Assembly: GCA_015055805.1 (NCBI GenBank)
Contig: SVHN01000001.1
Location: 124,001-188,000 of the forward strand
DNA length: 64,000 bases
Source: Clostridiales bacterium
Lineage (GTDB): Bacteria > Bacillota > Clostridia > Christensenellales > Borkfalkiaceae
Reading direction: 5' to 3'
The number at the start of each line of letters is the position of its first letter. Position 1 is the first letter of the stretch. Positions 34,101 through 42,304 of this stretch are shown piece after piece. The notes under the pieces were generated by a model, which worked only from the letters and a program-made list of their open reading frames with translations, was not told the DNA's origin and searched no databases. A program made the position numbers and the translations under genes.

Positions 34101-34868
34101 ACTGAAATAATAATTAATCTAGATATGTCTAATTTTGGCAGGTTACAATCAGCAACAAGTGGTTATTATCTGTTGACAGCTCCCATTGATTTTGACAAAT
34201 TAGATCTTAACGGAGACGAAGAAGGATTAGGCGCGTGGACGCCTACAGGAGATTCAAAAGGTAAGGAATTTACGGGAGTCTTCAATGGTAATGACTTGAA
34301 TATTACTAATTTTACGTCTCCTGCAGGGAATTTAGGGTTATTTGCTTGGGTTAAGAATGCAACTATTAAAAGATTAAACATACACATTAAGTCTAATACT
34401 TCAAATGGTGGTTTAATTGGTCAAATAAAAGAGAATGCTAGTTGCGAGACTATAATTGAAAAGGTAAATGTCGTTGTTGATAGTTTAGCCTCGGGAAATC
34501 ATAATAGTGCTATATGCAGTGTAATACAAGGTGGACTTAAATTCGTAGATACTAATGTGCTTGTTAAAACGGCTGCAGCGGGAGGAAATTATAACGGTGT
34601 TGTGTACGGCGCAGCATCTTCCACTTGCGCTCCAGTATATGACTCTGTAATTGCAGTTAGCTTGGACGGAAAGCTTAATGCTAATGTTTTAGCGTATCCT
34701 GATTGGTTGCCAAAAGGCACGGACGGTGAAGCAGCTAATCCTAATGATGATTACTATTTATACTCGTCTGAAGACGATCTAAAAACGGCGTATGGGGCAG
34801 GAACACTTCCACAAGGCTTTGTTGATTTCCTTGTTGAATGTGGCGTTCTTGCAAAATCAGCAGAGTAA
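31122..34868 (+). CDS. Large exported protein with four GLUG-like beta-helix modules
   Basis: This 1248-residue protein has an N-terminal signal peptide (about 1-36, ending near VNAQA). Residues 40-300 form an unknown beta-rich domain. Four modules of about 230 residues begin near 311, 533, 776 and 1003. Each starts 'N.d.L..AT.GyY.L..DI', continues with 'F.G...G.g..I.n' and 'G.iGQ..G...I.NV', and closes with a linker such as GTDGEAA. This pattern resembles GLUG-type repeats and predicts right-handed parallel beta-helices. There is no sortase motif, C-terminal anchor or lipobox, so it may be secreted or held by binding. It probably binds surface or dietary glycans; catalysis is not evident. 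It is paralogous to the 42.3-47.0 kb protein. Confidence 0.75.
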   Translation: MRNLTRKSLVTILAVVLMCISCVFCVLHFGKATVNAQADGNVTVGTAEIPEESKIQLAENGKFNLLDEASVRIESDGIRFEAKIAESYYKEKSQDGSVDVQLLAVVRANGKVGAYPFEGTPVFEGNEGSKVFNFKTYLNFKSLANKSEAEKKAAYAMEFIVESYLKVGEGDSAVYYKACQSNGEVKRTMRDVATAAYFNYQEGQDFDKESVKAYFDIEESDTNLSLDSYSFGTDGATFRLPDTFDDPENGGKINVYLNAKTYEATYDANEDVYTISTIHALIDAQNTVSVVQDGKVFVSKIVQATKLHSGNLDELKNATTGAFVLTQDIDLNGQIWQDGENKKRDLIFDGNGHSIKNIAYPSGKNYHCFFTNFGGIIRNTYFDISNYAGNNRGLIGQIRGETTIENVVISYDKFASYNGGGVGAMTASNVNLKNVLINFGSYVGDGTNYGAIIGGHSDGASAVVTTENVHIVNPSKNKYSSLLPIGTINGISEKDYFVYDSFETVGKMAIENKLDEGINALVKDNLTFALDNSNIDILKTAITGYYYLADDIDMDGITWDPSVTFSGVLDGKDKSIYNFTAKEGNIGLLFYTGDGATIKDLSINAKTNTSRGVLVGQVKGRSLIDNVVIDVDALNGALYSGCVTSVLQGELTVKNSIFNIDSASAEVTDVGFIAGGEAPSGNVIVDNVWAFVPTAALANPFRATHSKNETEHYTYGMDGELAENGKEFHVYAITTPDELVYFDTSIIPDSTIKAYADKIIPEKYDAYGVTLLDNDNFSDLKGATNGYYLLTADIEMSDVSWTNTGTFAGTFNGNGHVIKSLSGSLFNYISGSTIKNVAFSDAKPGNSGVITGQIHGIDTIKNVVAYITGTTGTANYTSLIGWQTKNTSELTVEDVVVYAPNLTGSSMGFLTAYGVDHMSVNNVHCIGSLPIYGLNALGSDKSYLTVAELTKLDGTTDAKKGTDYFIYADVDTYYETAEETGKISKELAKMVRDTEIIINLDMSNFGRLQSATSGYYLLTAPIDFDKLDLNGDEEGLGAWTPTGDSKGKEFTGVFNGNDLNITNFTSPAGNLGLFAWVKNATIKRLNIHIKSNTSNGGLIGQIKENASCETIIEKVNVVVDSLASGNHNSAICSVIQGGLKFVDTNVLVKTAAAGGNYNGVVYGAASSTCAPVYDSVIAVSLDGKLNANVLAYPDWLPKGTDGEAANPNDDYYLYSSEDDLKTAYGAGTLPQGFVDFLVECGVLAKSAE

Positions 34869-34899
34869 ACTAAAAAAATCAAACTAAATAACGATTTTA

Positions 34900-34933
34900 G
34901 ACGCTCCCTTGTTTTAGGGAGCGTCAGTTTTTT
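34900..34933 (+). terminator. Terminator after the 1248-residue repeat protein
   Basis: GACGCTCCCT (34900-34909) pairs with AGGGAGCGTC (34916-34925) around a 6-nt loop, followed by AGTTTTTT. Confidence 0.93.
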
Positions 34934-34939
34934 ATAAAA

Positions 34940-35025
34940 GGTCATAAAAACAATATTTTGGTCATAAAGTCATAATTTTTTATTTGGGTTTAACTATTGC
35001 AATCAAGGTTTTTATGGGGTATAAT
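34940..35025 (+). promoter_or_regulatory. Promoter of the 911-residue gene with GGTCATAA repeats
   Basis: TTGCAA (34997-35002), 17-bp spacer, TATAAT (35020-35025). Upstream, GGTCATAA occurs at 34940 and 34960, with a third GTCATAA at 34969. These resemble the GTCAA units at 30.7 and 38.2 kb but have 20-bp spacing and lie further from the -35 box. Confidence 0.65.
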
Positions 35026-35058
35026 TAAAGTATAAACAAAATCTTCGGAGGAATAAAA

Positions 35059-37794
35059 ATGAGAAGACAAGTTGTTCTTGACGAGTTTTTCAATAATCAG
35101 CCCGAAAGGCGTTTTGAAAAGACGTTAAAGCAATACGAGTTTGCAACTATAAAGTTTGCTGAGCCCGATAGCGATAACACGGTAAGTCCCAAGGCAATCA
35201 AACTTGATAAAGGTGTGTTTAGCGACGAGATTAATTTAACGCCCGTATGGTTTGATTTTTCAGAGTTTCTAAAAAAGAACGGAATTGACGGTGACGAATA
35301 TTCTGTATTGCTCGTTCAAAAGGACGGGTTTGAAGTGGAAGAATACGAGATTACCATTGAGAAAGATAAGACAATAATTACTGCTAGCGAAAAGGAAGGT
35401 ATTCGTCGCGGCGTGTTAAAGTTGGAAGATATGCTAGTTCAAGGTAACGGCAACTTAGAACTTGCTACTACTCACGAAAAGGCAATAATCAAGCGCAGAA
35501 TATCCCGTGGGTTTTTCGCGCCCATTAACCGTCCGCCAAAAGGCGCAAACGAACTTCGCGACGATACTGATTATTATCCCGAACCTTACCTAAACAGAAT
35601 GATGCACGACGGTGTCAACGCGCTTTGGGTTTATTCGGACTTTGATTCTTTGGTTGAGTCTTCGTATATACCCGAGTTTGGTGTTGGCAGAGAGCCTGCA
35701 ATTAAAAAACTAAACAAACTCATTGAAAAGTGCGCAAAGTACGGTATGGAAATATTTATGTTCCTAATTGCGCCTATGTCACTTTTCGAGCCAGCGATAG
35801 CAAACAAGTACCCAGGAATTGCTGAAAAATATCCGCAAGTACACGGTAACAGTCAATATGGGCCGACGGCGTTCTGCGTTTACACCGAGTTTGGCGCAGG
35901 ATATTTAAAAGAGGCGTCAGAAGGTCTTATTAAATCTGCGCCCGGTCTTGGCGGTATCATGAGTATAACTTGGGGTGAACGCGTAACTTCTTGCGGTAAC
36001 ACTTGGGGTTCACCAATAAAAGGTTGGTCTAGTAACTGTCCGCATTGCGGAGATAAATCTAAGGTTGACAGTATCACGAGAACCGTTCAACTTTTCAAAG
36101 AGGGCATGGCGGAAGTTGACCCGAAATACGACTTTATCAGTTGGACTTACGGCTTGCGCGGTGCTAGCAACGAGCAGATTGAAGAATATATGCAAAAACT
36201 TCCAGACGAGGCTATTGCAATGGTCAACTTTGAAGACGATGGCAGAGTAAACCAACTCGGCAAAAAGCGTTTTGCGTTTGACTATTACCTTTGCTATCCA
36301 GGTCCTTCGCGTATGTATAGAGCAGCGGCTGCGCTTGCTAAAAAGTATAATAGGACTATGTATGCAAAAATGCAGATTTGCTGTTCGCATGAACTTGCAT
36401 CTGTTCCGTATATTCCCGTTCCTGGTCTAATTTACGACAAAATGATGGGCGCGAAAGAAACAGGCACAACCGGCGTTATGGAATGTTGGTTCTTTGGTAG
36501 TTATCCGTGCTTAATGAGTAAAACCGTAGGAATGCTATCTGGGGACAAAGAGTACTTAAACAAACAAGACTTCTTGTTTGACCTAGCAAAACTTTACTGG
36601 GCTAAAAAAGACGTTCCGCACGCGGTTTCTGCGTGGGAATACTTTGAAAAAGCCTACACCGCATATCCCGTAAACGTAATGTTCAATTACTACGGACCTA
36701 TGCACGACGGTATAGTTTGGGATTTACAATTAAAACCGAAGAACTTTGGTCTGCCTAGAACGTGGCAGTTAATGGATAAAACCGACGGCGACCGCATAGG
36801 TGAGTGTTTGTTCTACGGACACACTATTGACGAAGCGATTATTCTTTGCGAAGAAATCTGCTTTAACTGGGAAAAAGGCTGTGAACAGTTGTCGTTCACG
36901 GAAGAGTGGAATAATCCCGACAACGAACAGGTAAACGTTGCAAAAGCACTAAACCTATTATTCCACAGTGGATTGAATATTCTTAAATTCTATCGTCATC
37001 GTCAAAATATCGGTTACGCGCGCGCAGATTACAAAGAGTCGCTTTGCGCTATGCGTAAAATAGTTGAAGACGAAATCAAGAACAGCGAAAAGATGATTCC
37101 GCTCTGCGTTGCAGACACAAGGCTTGGTTGGCACTCTGAGGCGGAAGGTTATAAATATCACCCCGAAAAACTTAAATGCCGTATCGAGAAACTCAAAATT
37201 CTTCTTGAAACCGAATTTAAGGAAGTTGAAGAACGCATAGAAAAAGGACTTATTCCGCTAACCTATTATTACGGCGAAGAAGAGGACGTTATAAGAGCAA
37301 AGGCTGGCAGAAACGGAATAGATAGTGCCGAGTGGATATCGTTTAGCGATGGCGAAGACAAGGGAAGTTGTAATTTTAGGATTGCTGAAAATGGCGACGA
37401 TATAGAATTAGAAATACTTCTTGATGGTAAAAATTCTAACGACAACGTTTGGGTTACCTTTGAAACCGAACTTATGTATCCACAGAACACCTATATATTT
37501 ATGAACAGCGGAACGGTTGAACTTTGGAGAGAAGGTCCTTCGCATCAGGCTATAAACGACGAGCGTTACGACGAGTTCAAGAATAAATGGAAGATTAAGA
37601 ACTTGTCCAAAAATGGAGAAACTCACCTTTTAGGCACGGTATCCAAAAAGGATATTCAATTTGTTCGTTTCCCCTTTAAACTCAACGTGCACCACTGGTC
37701 TGGCTCTAGATGGGCTCACGAAACCCCCGGTTGTGGTACGGGTACTCTCGGAAAGAACCGCTGTACCCCTGGCGAGTTTGGCTGGATAGATTAG
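35059..37794 (+). CDS. Large cytosolic glycoside-hydrolase-like protein
   Basis: This 911-residue protein has no signal peptide. Residues 1-150 look like the alpha/beta N-domain found before GH20- or GH67-type barrels (KEGIRRGVLKLEDMLVQ). A TIM barrel appears to run from about 165 to 560 (MMHDGVNALWVYSDFDSLV, GGIMSITWGERVTSCGN). A cysteine pair CPHCGDKS near 330 could bind zinc or a substrate. The C-terminal 180 residues form a beta domain. I cannot assign a family or the catalytic residues. CGGAGGA precedes the ATG. It is a single-gene unit within the glycan locus, and the cytosolic location implies imported oligosaccharides. Confidence 0.7.
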   Translation: MRRQVVLDEFFNNQPERRFEKTLKQYEFATIKFAEPDSDNTVSPKAIKLDKGVFSDEINLTPVWFDFSEFLKKNGIDGDEYSVLLVQKDGFEVEEYEITIEKDKTIITASEKEGIRRGVLKLEDMLVQGNGNLELATTHEKAIIKRRISRGFFAPINRPPKGANELRDDTDYYPEPYLNRMMHDGVNALWVYSDFDSLVESSYIPEFGVGREPAIKKLNKLIEKCAKYGMEIFMFLIAPMSLFEPAIANKYPGIAEKYPQVHGNSQYGPTAFCVYTEFGAGYLKEASEGLIKSAPGLGGIMSITWGERVTSCGNTWGSPIKGWSSNCPHCGDKSKVDSITRTVQLFKEGMAEVDPKYDFISWTYGLRGASNEQIEEYMQKLPDEAIAMVNFEDDGRVNQLGKKRFAFDYYLCYPGPSRMYRAAAALAKKYNRTMYAKMQICCSHELASVPYIPVPGLIYDKMMGAKETGTTGVMECWFFGSYPCLMSKTVGMLSGDKEYLNKQDFLFDLAKLYWAKKDVPHAVSAWEYFEKAYTAYPVNVMFNYYGPMHDGIVWDLQLKPKNFGLPRTWQLMDKTDGDRIGECLFYGHTIDEAIILCEEICFNWEKGCEQLSFTEEWNNPDNEQVNVAKALNLLFHSGLNILKFYRHRQNIGYARADYKESLCAMRKIVEDEIKNSEKMIPLCVADTRLGWHSEAEGYKYHPEKLKCRIEKLKILLETEFKEVEERIEKGLIPLTYYYGEEEDVIRAKAGRNGIDSAEWISFSDGEDKGSCNFRIAENGDDIELEILLDGKNSNDNVWVTFETELMYPQNTYIFMNSGTVELWREGPSHQAINDERYDEFKNKWKIKNLSKNGETHLLGTVSKKDIQFVRFPFKLNVHHWSGSRWAHETPGCGTGTLGKNRCTPGEFGWID

Positions 37795-37819
37795 GCGCAG
37801 TCGCGATAATGCGGTTGAT

Positions 37820-38022
37820 GCCGTTCAAAAAATTCACTATGCAATACGGCGTTAAAACCGATGGATAATATGTAAACTATTGTCCATCGGTTTTGTCTTG
37901 TCTTGCTTGTGACTTTTCCGCCCAGCTAAGTCAACCGATTATTGCTCCTGCACCTTGGCGCGTCTTTAACAAAGCGATTTGCGCCGTTCAAAAAATTCAC
38001 TACGCAATACTGCGTTAAAACC
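37820..38022. repeat. Pair of 40-bp spacer repeats
   Basis: A 40-bp sequence at 37820-37859 recurs at 37983-38022 with two differences. It contains GTTCAAAAAATTCACTA and ends GCGTTAAAACC. The spacer from 37795 to 38060 has no gene. Between the copies lie a terminator and the word GTCTTGTCTTGCTTG, which is also in the spacer at 0.8 kb. Confidence 0.85.
37854..37894 (+). terminator. Terminator after the 911-residue gene
   Basis: AAAACCGATGGA (37854-37865) pairs perfectly with TCCATCGGTTTT (37883-37894). The opening arm lies in the first copy of the 40-bp repeat. Confidence 0.85.
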
Positions 38023-38059
38023 AAATTGCGCTAAAACACAATCAAACTAAATATATACT

Positions 38060-38095
38060 AAACGCCGTGTAAGTTTTTCTTGCGCGGCGTTTTTC
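38060..38095 (+). terminator. Second terminator before the transporter operon
   Basis: A 14-bp stem (38060-38073 with 38079-38092, two G-U pairs) with a TTTTT loop is followed by further T residues. It isolates promoter B from upstream transcription. Confidence 0.85.
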
Positions 38096-38147
38096 TTGTG
38101 TTTAAAAAGCATTAAAAACACTAAATATGGAAGGAAAACCCAAAAAT

Positions 38148-38212
38148 GGTCAAAGATTCATAACTTTTGGTCAAACTCTCATATTGACAGTGTATATATT
38201 ATATTTTATAAT
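38148..38212 (+). promoter_or_regulatory. Promoter B of the transporter/glycosidase operon
   Basis: GGTCAAA occurs at 38148-38154 and 38169-38175 (21-bp period). TTGACA (38184-38189), a 17-bp spacer and a consensus TATAAT (38207-38212) follow. The block at 38156-38175 is identical to that of promoter A and has the same 8-bp gap to the -35 box. The leader to the start codon at 38451 is 238 nt. It has a further GGTCAA at about 38256 but no riboswitch I can recognise. Confidence 0.85.
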
Positions 38213-38450
38213 ATATAAAGCAATAACATACTCAGTGTGGAAATTTGTCGTTTGTGGTCAAGTTTTCTGGTTGAAGTTAAACGAAATCAAATGCAAATTT
38301 AATTATACGGTATAATTTTTTTCTGGCAAAAAAGTTGGCGTGTGATAAAAGGTGTTTTGGTTGCGTTGCCTTAAACCGAAAGTTTATCGCAGTCGTTAAA
38401 TTGATACGCGGGTTTAATAATTGAACAAAAAAAGCATAAGGAGAAAAATT

Positions 38451-40259
38451 ATGAAGTTCAAAAAGATCATTGCAGTTTTACTTTCAGTAGTTACTGCGGC
38501 AGCTTGTTTTACAACCGTTGGTTGTGGCAAGAAAGAAGACGACGGTTTAACCGTCCACGTTATGGCGTCTAAGGGCGGTTACGGCGTACAGTATCTAAAA
38601 GACGTAGCGGCTAAGTTTGAAGAAGTTTATGCGGAAGAAGGCTACAAAATTGACGTTATGGAACCCGATCCCAACTTCGGCACAACTGCTGCGTTAAACA
38701 CGATGCGTATGCCTGACGGTAGTGGATACGATATCGTTTTCCCTGGTTCTGTTTACATTGAAGATGCAACCAGTGAAATTGAAGGCGTTTGCGTAGAGTC
38801 GCTTGACGATATGTACGATCAGCCGGCTATCGGTTTTGACGGACAGCCTGAATCTATTACTTTGAAAGAAAAAGCTGCACCTATCCTAAACGACGTTTCG
38901 GCAAGAAGGTCAATCGTTGACAAGGACGGCAAATTCTGGGCGTTCCCGAACACGGCGTCGGTTAGAGGCGTGGTTGTAAATACCGCTGCGCTAAAAGCTA
39001 ATGATATCGACTTTGAAACCGAACAGCCATACACTTCTGAAGAGATGTTTGCGCTCATTAAAAAGATGATGGCTAACGGCTTTAAACCTATGATTTGGGG
39101 TGGCGATAACGCTGCGACCTATTCAGTCTCAACCGTTTACTGCGGTCTTCGTCAAATAATGGGTGAAGAAGCCTACAGAGAATATTGTGGTCTTTACAAT
39201 ATGTACGAAAAGGCTGGAAATAAAATTCCCGAAAACGGTTATGAGTGGAAACTTCAACAGGAAGCGTTGCAGCCTACTTTGGAATTCGTTTTAAAGACTT
39301 GGGACCAAATGGTTGCTATGGACGGCTCTTATAATATGAGACACGACGATGCTCACGGTTACTTGATGCTCGCTAAAGCAGCGTTTATGTATAACGGTGA
39401 ATACTTCTATAACGAAGTTATCGATAACTATGGTGACAAGATTGACAACGTTAGAATGATTAACTTCCCAGTAAACTCATACGTTGGTATGAAACACGAG
39501 CTTTGCGGTGTTGACCATAACGTAGGTTACGGCAATAATAAAGGCGTTTATTGCGCTGACTGCGATAAGATTTTAAGCCTTATGTGCAAACTTTACGACG
39601 CGTATAAGACTAATGCTGAAATCAAAGCAGCCGTTAAGGAAACTTTCAACAAAGACCTTACGGACGAACAGGTTAGTGCGGTCGTTGCGGCTCGTGGTGT
39701 GAGCTACGGCGGAAGCTCGTCTTCTTATATCATTAAAGACTGCGGTGTTACCGATATTGCTAAGTTATTCTTGAGAATGCTTGCTAGTGACGACGCGTCA
39801 AGGGTATACGCAAGTTACGGTATGACCAGTGCATGGCTCAGCGAAGACGTCAAAGTGCCAGACGATGCAGACCAGTTTATTAAAGACTGCTTTAGAATCG
39901 GCAGACAGGCTCTTTCTAGGGGTGATACTCACGGTGATCCGTACGCGCCTGGTACTAGAGTTGGTTCTTTCTGCTTAGCACCTTACAACGCTACGATAGG
40001 TAAACAGGTCAACGACTATATGACTATTGACCCGAAAGGTTACGAAAACAGAAACGGTGATAAGACTGGCGGTGGCGCAAAGACTTACGCTGACTGGGCA
40101 GAAGAAATTATTGCAAAAGTAGTTACCCCCGACTTCCAGAAGAACTGGGAAACTTGGGTAACGACCACGGCAGGTTATTCACTTGGTGATAAGGTTACCG
40201 ATTGGGGTGTTGTTTACGACAATATGGAAGTTTATTACGGTAATACTTGGGGAAAATAA
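38451..40259 (+). CDS. ABC transporter substrate-binding lipoprotein (CUT1-like)
   Basis: This 602-residue lipoprotein binds an extracellular sugar and delivers it to the permeases encoded next. The signal peptide ends at Cys25 (TTVGC). The bilobal binding-protein fold is supported by LTVHVMASKGGYG at the start and YDIVFPGSVY near residue 105. It is longer than the usual 420-450 residues, as in binding proteins for larger oligosaccharides. A longer reading starts with TTG, but AAGGAG fits the ATG at 38451. The ligand is unknown; a rhamnose-containing oligosaccharide is suggested by the GH78 gene in the same unit. Confidence 0.88.
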   Translation: MKFKKIIAVLLSVVTAAACFTTVGCGKKEDDGLTVHVMASKGGYGVQYLKDVAAKFEEVYAEEGYKIDVMEPDPNFGTTAALNTMRMPDGSGYDIVFPGSVYIEDATSEIEGVCVESLDDMYDQPAIGFDGQPESITLKEKAAPILNDVSARRSIVDKDGKFWAFPNTASVRGVVVNTAALKANDIDFETEQPYTSEEMFALIKKMMANGFKPMIWGGDNAATYSVSTVYCGLRQIMGEEAYREYCGLYNMYEKAGNKIPENGYEWKLQQEALQPTLEFVLKTWDQMVAMDGSYNMRHDDAHGYLMLAKAAFMYNGEYFYNEVIDNYGDKIDNVRMINFPVNSYVGMKHELCGVDHNVGYGNNKGVYCADCDKILSLMCKLYDAYKTNAEIKAAVKETFNKDLTDEQVSAVVAARGVSYGGSSSSYIIKDCGVTDIAKLFLRMLASDDASRVYASYGMTSAWLSEDVKVPDDADQFIKDCFRIGRQALSRGDTHGDPYAPGTRVGSFCLAPYNATIGKQVNDYMTIDPKGYENRNGDKTGGGAKTYADWAEEIIAKVVTPDFQKNWETWVTTTAGYSLGDKVTDWGVVYDNMEVYYGNTWGK

Positions 40260-40262
40260 GAA

Positions 40263-41267
40263 ATGTTTGAGAAGATAAAACATAAATTCAGTAAAGAAGA
40301 ACTTAGAAAAAAGTATAATTTTGAAGACAGAAACGCATTTTTATTCTGTTATCTTATCGTGCTTTTGCCTATAATATTCTTCTGCGTATTCTTCGTATAC
40401 GTCAATATTGACCAGATATTCCAAGCGTTTACGATAGAAACGGACGGAGTGAGAAGATTCACTTTTGAACACTTCGCAGAAGTATTCGGTGAGTTTGGAC
40501 CGAACGCAAAGAGAACGCTATCCGACGGTTCGGTGCTAAACCTTTGGCAGATAGAGTGGAGATCTTTCCAACTTTATCTTATCGGTTGGTTGACCATGCC
40601 CTTAGGATATATGTCCTGTTACGTTCTGTTTAAGAAGTGTTGGGGACACTACGCGTTTAGGGTAATATTTATGATCCCGAACGTTCTCGGCGGAATAACC
40701 ATGGTTATGATTTATAAATACATGGTTAACGTTGGCGGACCTATATTTGAACTTGTAAAATCTATGGGCGTAGATTTGTCTGCCGATGCTTTAAGCAAAG
40801 GTCTACTCGGCGCAAGAGATACTGCATGGACGACTCTTGTATTGATAAAAGTATTACCTCACCTTATAGGTTTTAATATCGTACAAACGGGCGCGTATGC
40901 GCGTATTCCCGAAGAACTCTTTGAAGTTGGAAGACTTGAAGGCTTAGGCTTTATAAGGGAATTTTGGTCGGTTGCAACTCCGCTTACTTGGTCAACTATG
41001 ATGATCGGTTTCATCACGGGCGCGGCTGGTATGTTTACGGGTGACTGCGGCGTATTCCTTTACACGCAAGGTCAAAACGATACTGCTACGATGGGATTCT
41101 ATATCTACTGGCAGACCTTCCTAATTTCAGGCGCGGAAAGCGGTGTTTATAGACCTGTTTACGGCTATCCTGCAGCACTAGGCTTACTTTTAACCTGTGT
41201 AACGATTCCGATTGTTTTACTCGTTAGAAAGCTTGGCGACAAGATACTTGAAACGGTTACGTACTAA
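40263..41267 (+). CDS. Sugar ABC transporter permease (MalF-like)
   Basis: This 334-residue membrane protein has about six helices and forms half of the translocation channel. The EAA loop that contacts the ATPase is visible near residue 220 (EELFEVGRLEGLGFIREF). It begins 3 bases after the binding-protein stop codon; the Shine-Dalgarno sequence is weak, so translation is probably coupled. It pairs with the next gene. Confidence 0.9.
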   Translation: MFEKIKHKFSKEELRKKYNFEDRNAFLFCYLIVLLPIIFFCVFFVYVNIDQIFQAFTIETDGVRRFTFEHFAEVFGEFGPNAKRTLSDGSVLNLWQIEWRSFQLYLIGWLTMPLGYMSCYVLFKKCWGHYAFRVIFMIPNVLGGITMVMIYKYMVNVGGPIFELVKSMGVDLSADALSKGLLGARDTAWTTLVLIKVLPHLIGFNIVQTGAYARIPEELFEVGRLEGLGFIREFWSVATPLTWSTMMIGFITGAAGMFTGDCGVFLYTQGQNDTATMGFYIYWQTFLISGAESGVYRPVYGYPAALGLLLTCVTIPIVLLVRKLGDKILETVTY

Positions 41268-41279
41268 GGAGGTTGAAAA

Positions 41280-42236
41280 ATGTTTGCTGATATTAAAAGA
41301 AGAATTACAGATAAAATCTCCGAGTTCAAAATGAAGAAGAACTACCACAAAAATAAGAGTGGCCAGGCGAAGGCGGATACCAGTAAAATGGTAATATTTA
41401 TCATATTTTTCGTGTTGTTTATAATTCAGTCGTTCATAAGCGTATATCCACTTTTCTGGTGTATTATGAACTCTTTAAAAACTAACGTAGACTACCTTGA
41501 AAATATGAACGGCTTGCCTACCGTATGGATGTGGGAGATTTGGAAAGATATAGTACCGTCGTTCACTATAATAGTGCGTGGTGGAAAGAGAGTAACTTTC
41601 TGGGGTATGATTTTTAACTCTATTTGGTTTGCGTTTGGAACGCAGTTCATGAACGTATTAGCAAGTATATGCGTAGCATATCCCTTGGCTAGATATAACT
41701 TCCCAGGCAAAGGTTTCCTTTACGGAATAATCATTTTCCGTATTACAATCCCGATTATCGGAACGGGCTCTGTTGGCTACAAACTTGAAAGAGCACTTGG
41801 AATGATAGATAATCCCGTAAGATATACTCTCGGTGCTTTCCAAGGCTTTGATATGAACGCTCTTATAATGTACGGATATTTTAAGGCGGTAAGCAAAGAA
41901 TACTCAGAGGCGGCGTTTATAGACGGCGCAGGACCTTTGAAAGTTTTGTTTAGCGTAGTAATTCCACAGGCGTTCCCTTGCGTATTAGCACTTTACGTCA
42001 ATTCGGTTATGGGACAATGGAACAACTATGGGGCACCGCTTATTTCCTTGCCGAGTTATCCTAACCTTGCGTTTGGTATATACATGGCTGACCAAAGTTC
42101 GTCTTTCCTTGGCGTAAATAACAAGGCGAAGTTCTTTGGCGCAGTTCTACTTTCAAGCGCAGTACCGCTACTTTTGTTCACGATTGCACAAAAGACGATG
42201 ATAAACAATATGTCGGTTGGAGGGCTCAAAGGCTAA
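41280..42236 (+). CDS. Sugar ABC transporter permease (MalG-like)
   Basis: This 318-residue membrane protein is the second channel half. The EAA loop is near residue 205 (SKEYSEAAFIDGAGPLKVLF). TAAGGAGG gives a strong start. No ATP-binding gene follows. CUT1 systems often share a common MsmX/UgpC-type ATPase encoded elsewhere, and this must be so here. The stop codon lies inside a stable hairpin. Confidence 0.9.
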   Translation: MFADIKRRITDKISEFKMKKNYHKNKSGQAKADTSKMVIFIIFFVLFIIQSFISVYPLFWCIMNSLKTNVDYLENMNGLPTVWMWEIWKDIVPSFTIIVRGGKRVTFWGMIFNSIWFAFGTQFMNVLASICVAYPLARYNFPGKGFLYGIIIFRITIPIIGTGSVGYKLERALGMIDNPVRYTLGAFQGFDMNALIMYGYFKAVSKEYSEAAFIDGAGPLKVLFSVVIPQAFPCVLALYVNSVMGQWNNYGAPLISLPSYPNLAFGIYMADQSSSFLGVNNKAKFFGAVLLSSAVPLLLFTIAQKTMINNMSVGGLKG

Positions 42237-42252
42237 GCGGAAACGCTTAGCC
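42231..42252 (+). other. Intercistronic hairpin with GAAA tetraloop over a stop codon
   Basis: GGCTAAGCG (42231-42239), GAAA, CGCTTAGCC (42244-42252) make a perfect 9-bp stem with a GNRA loop. No T run follows, so it is not a standard terminator. It probably protects or separates the transporter mRNA from the long gene that follows. Confidence 0.8.
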
Positions 42253-42304
42253 CTTGTGGCTTAAAATAAATTTTCCAAAACAATAATAAAAGGAGGAAAA
42301 GAAA

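Noticed and set aside
38311-38316. Second TATAAT in the leader of the transporter operon
   Set aside because: The hexamer 17 bp upstream (CAAATG) is not a credible -35 box.
42231-42252. Possible catabolite-responsive (cre-like) site, GGAAACGCTT
   Set aside because: It lies at the end of a permease gene, not near a promoter, and matches the consensus only in part. The perfect hairpin explains it better.
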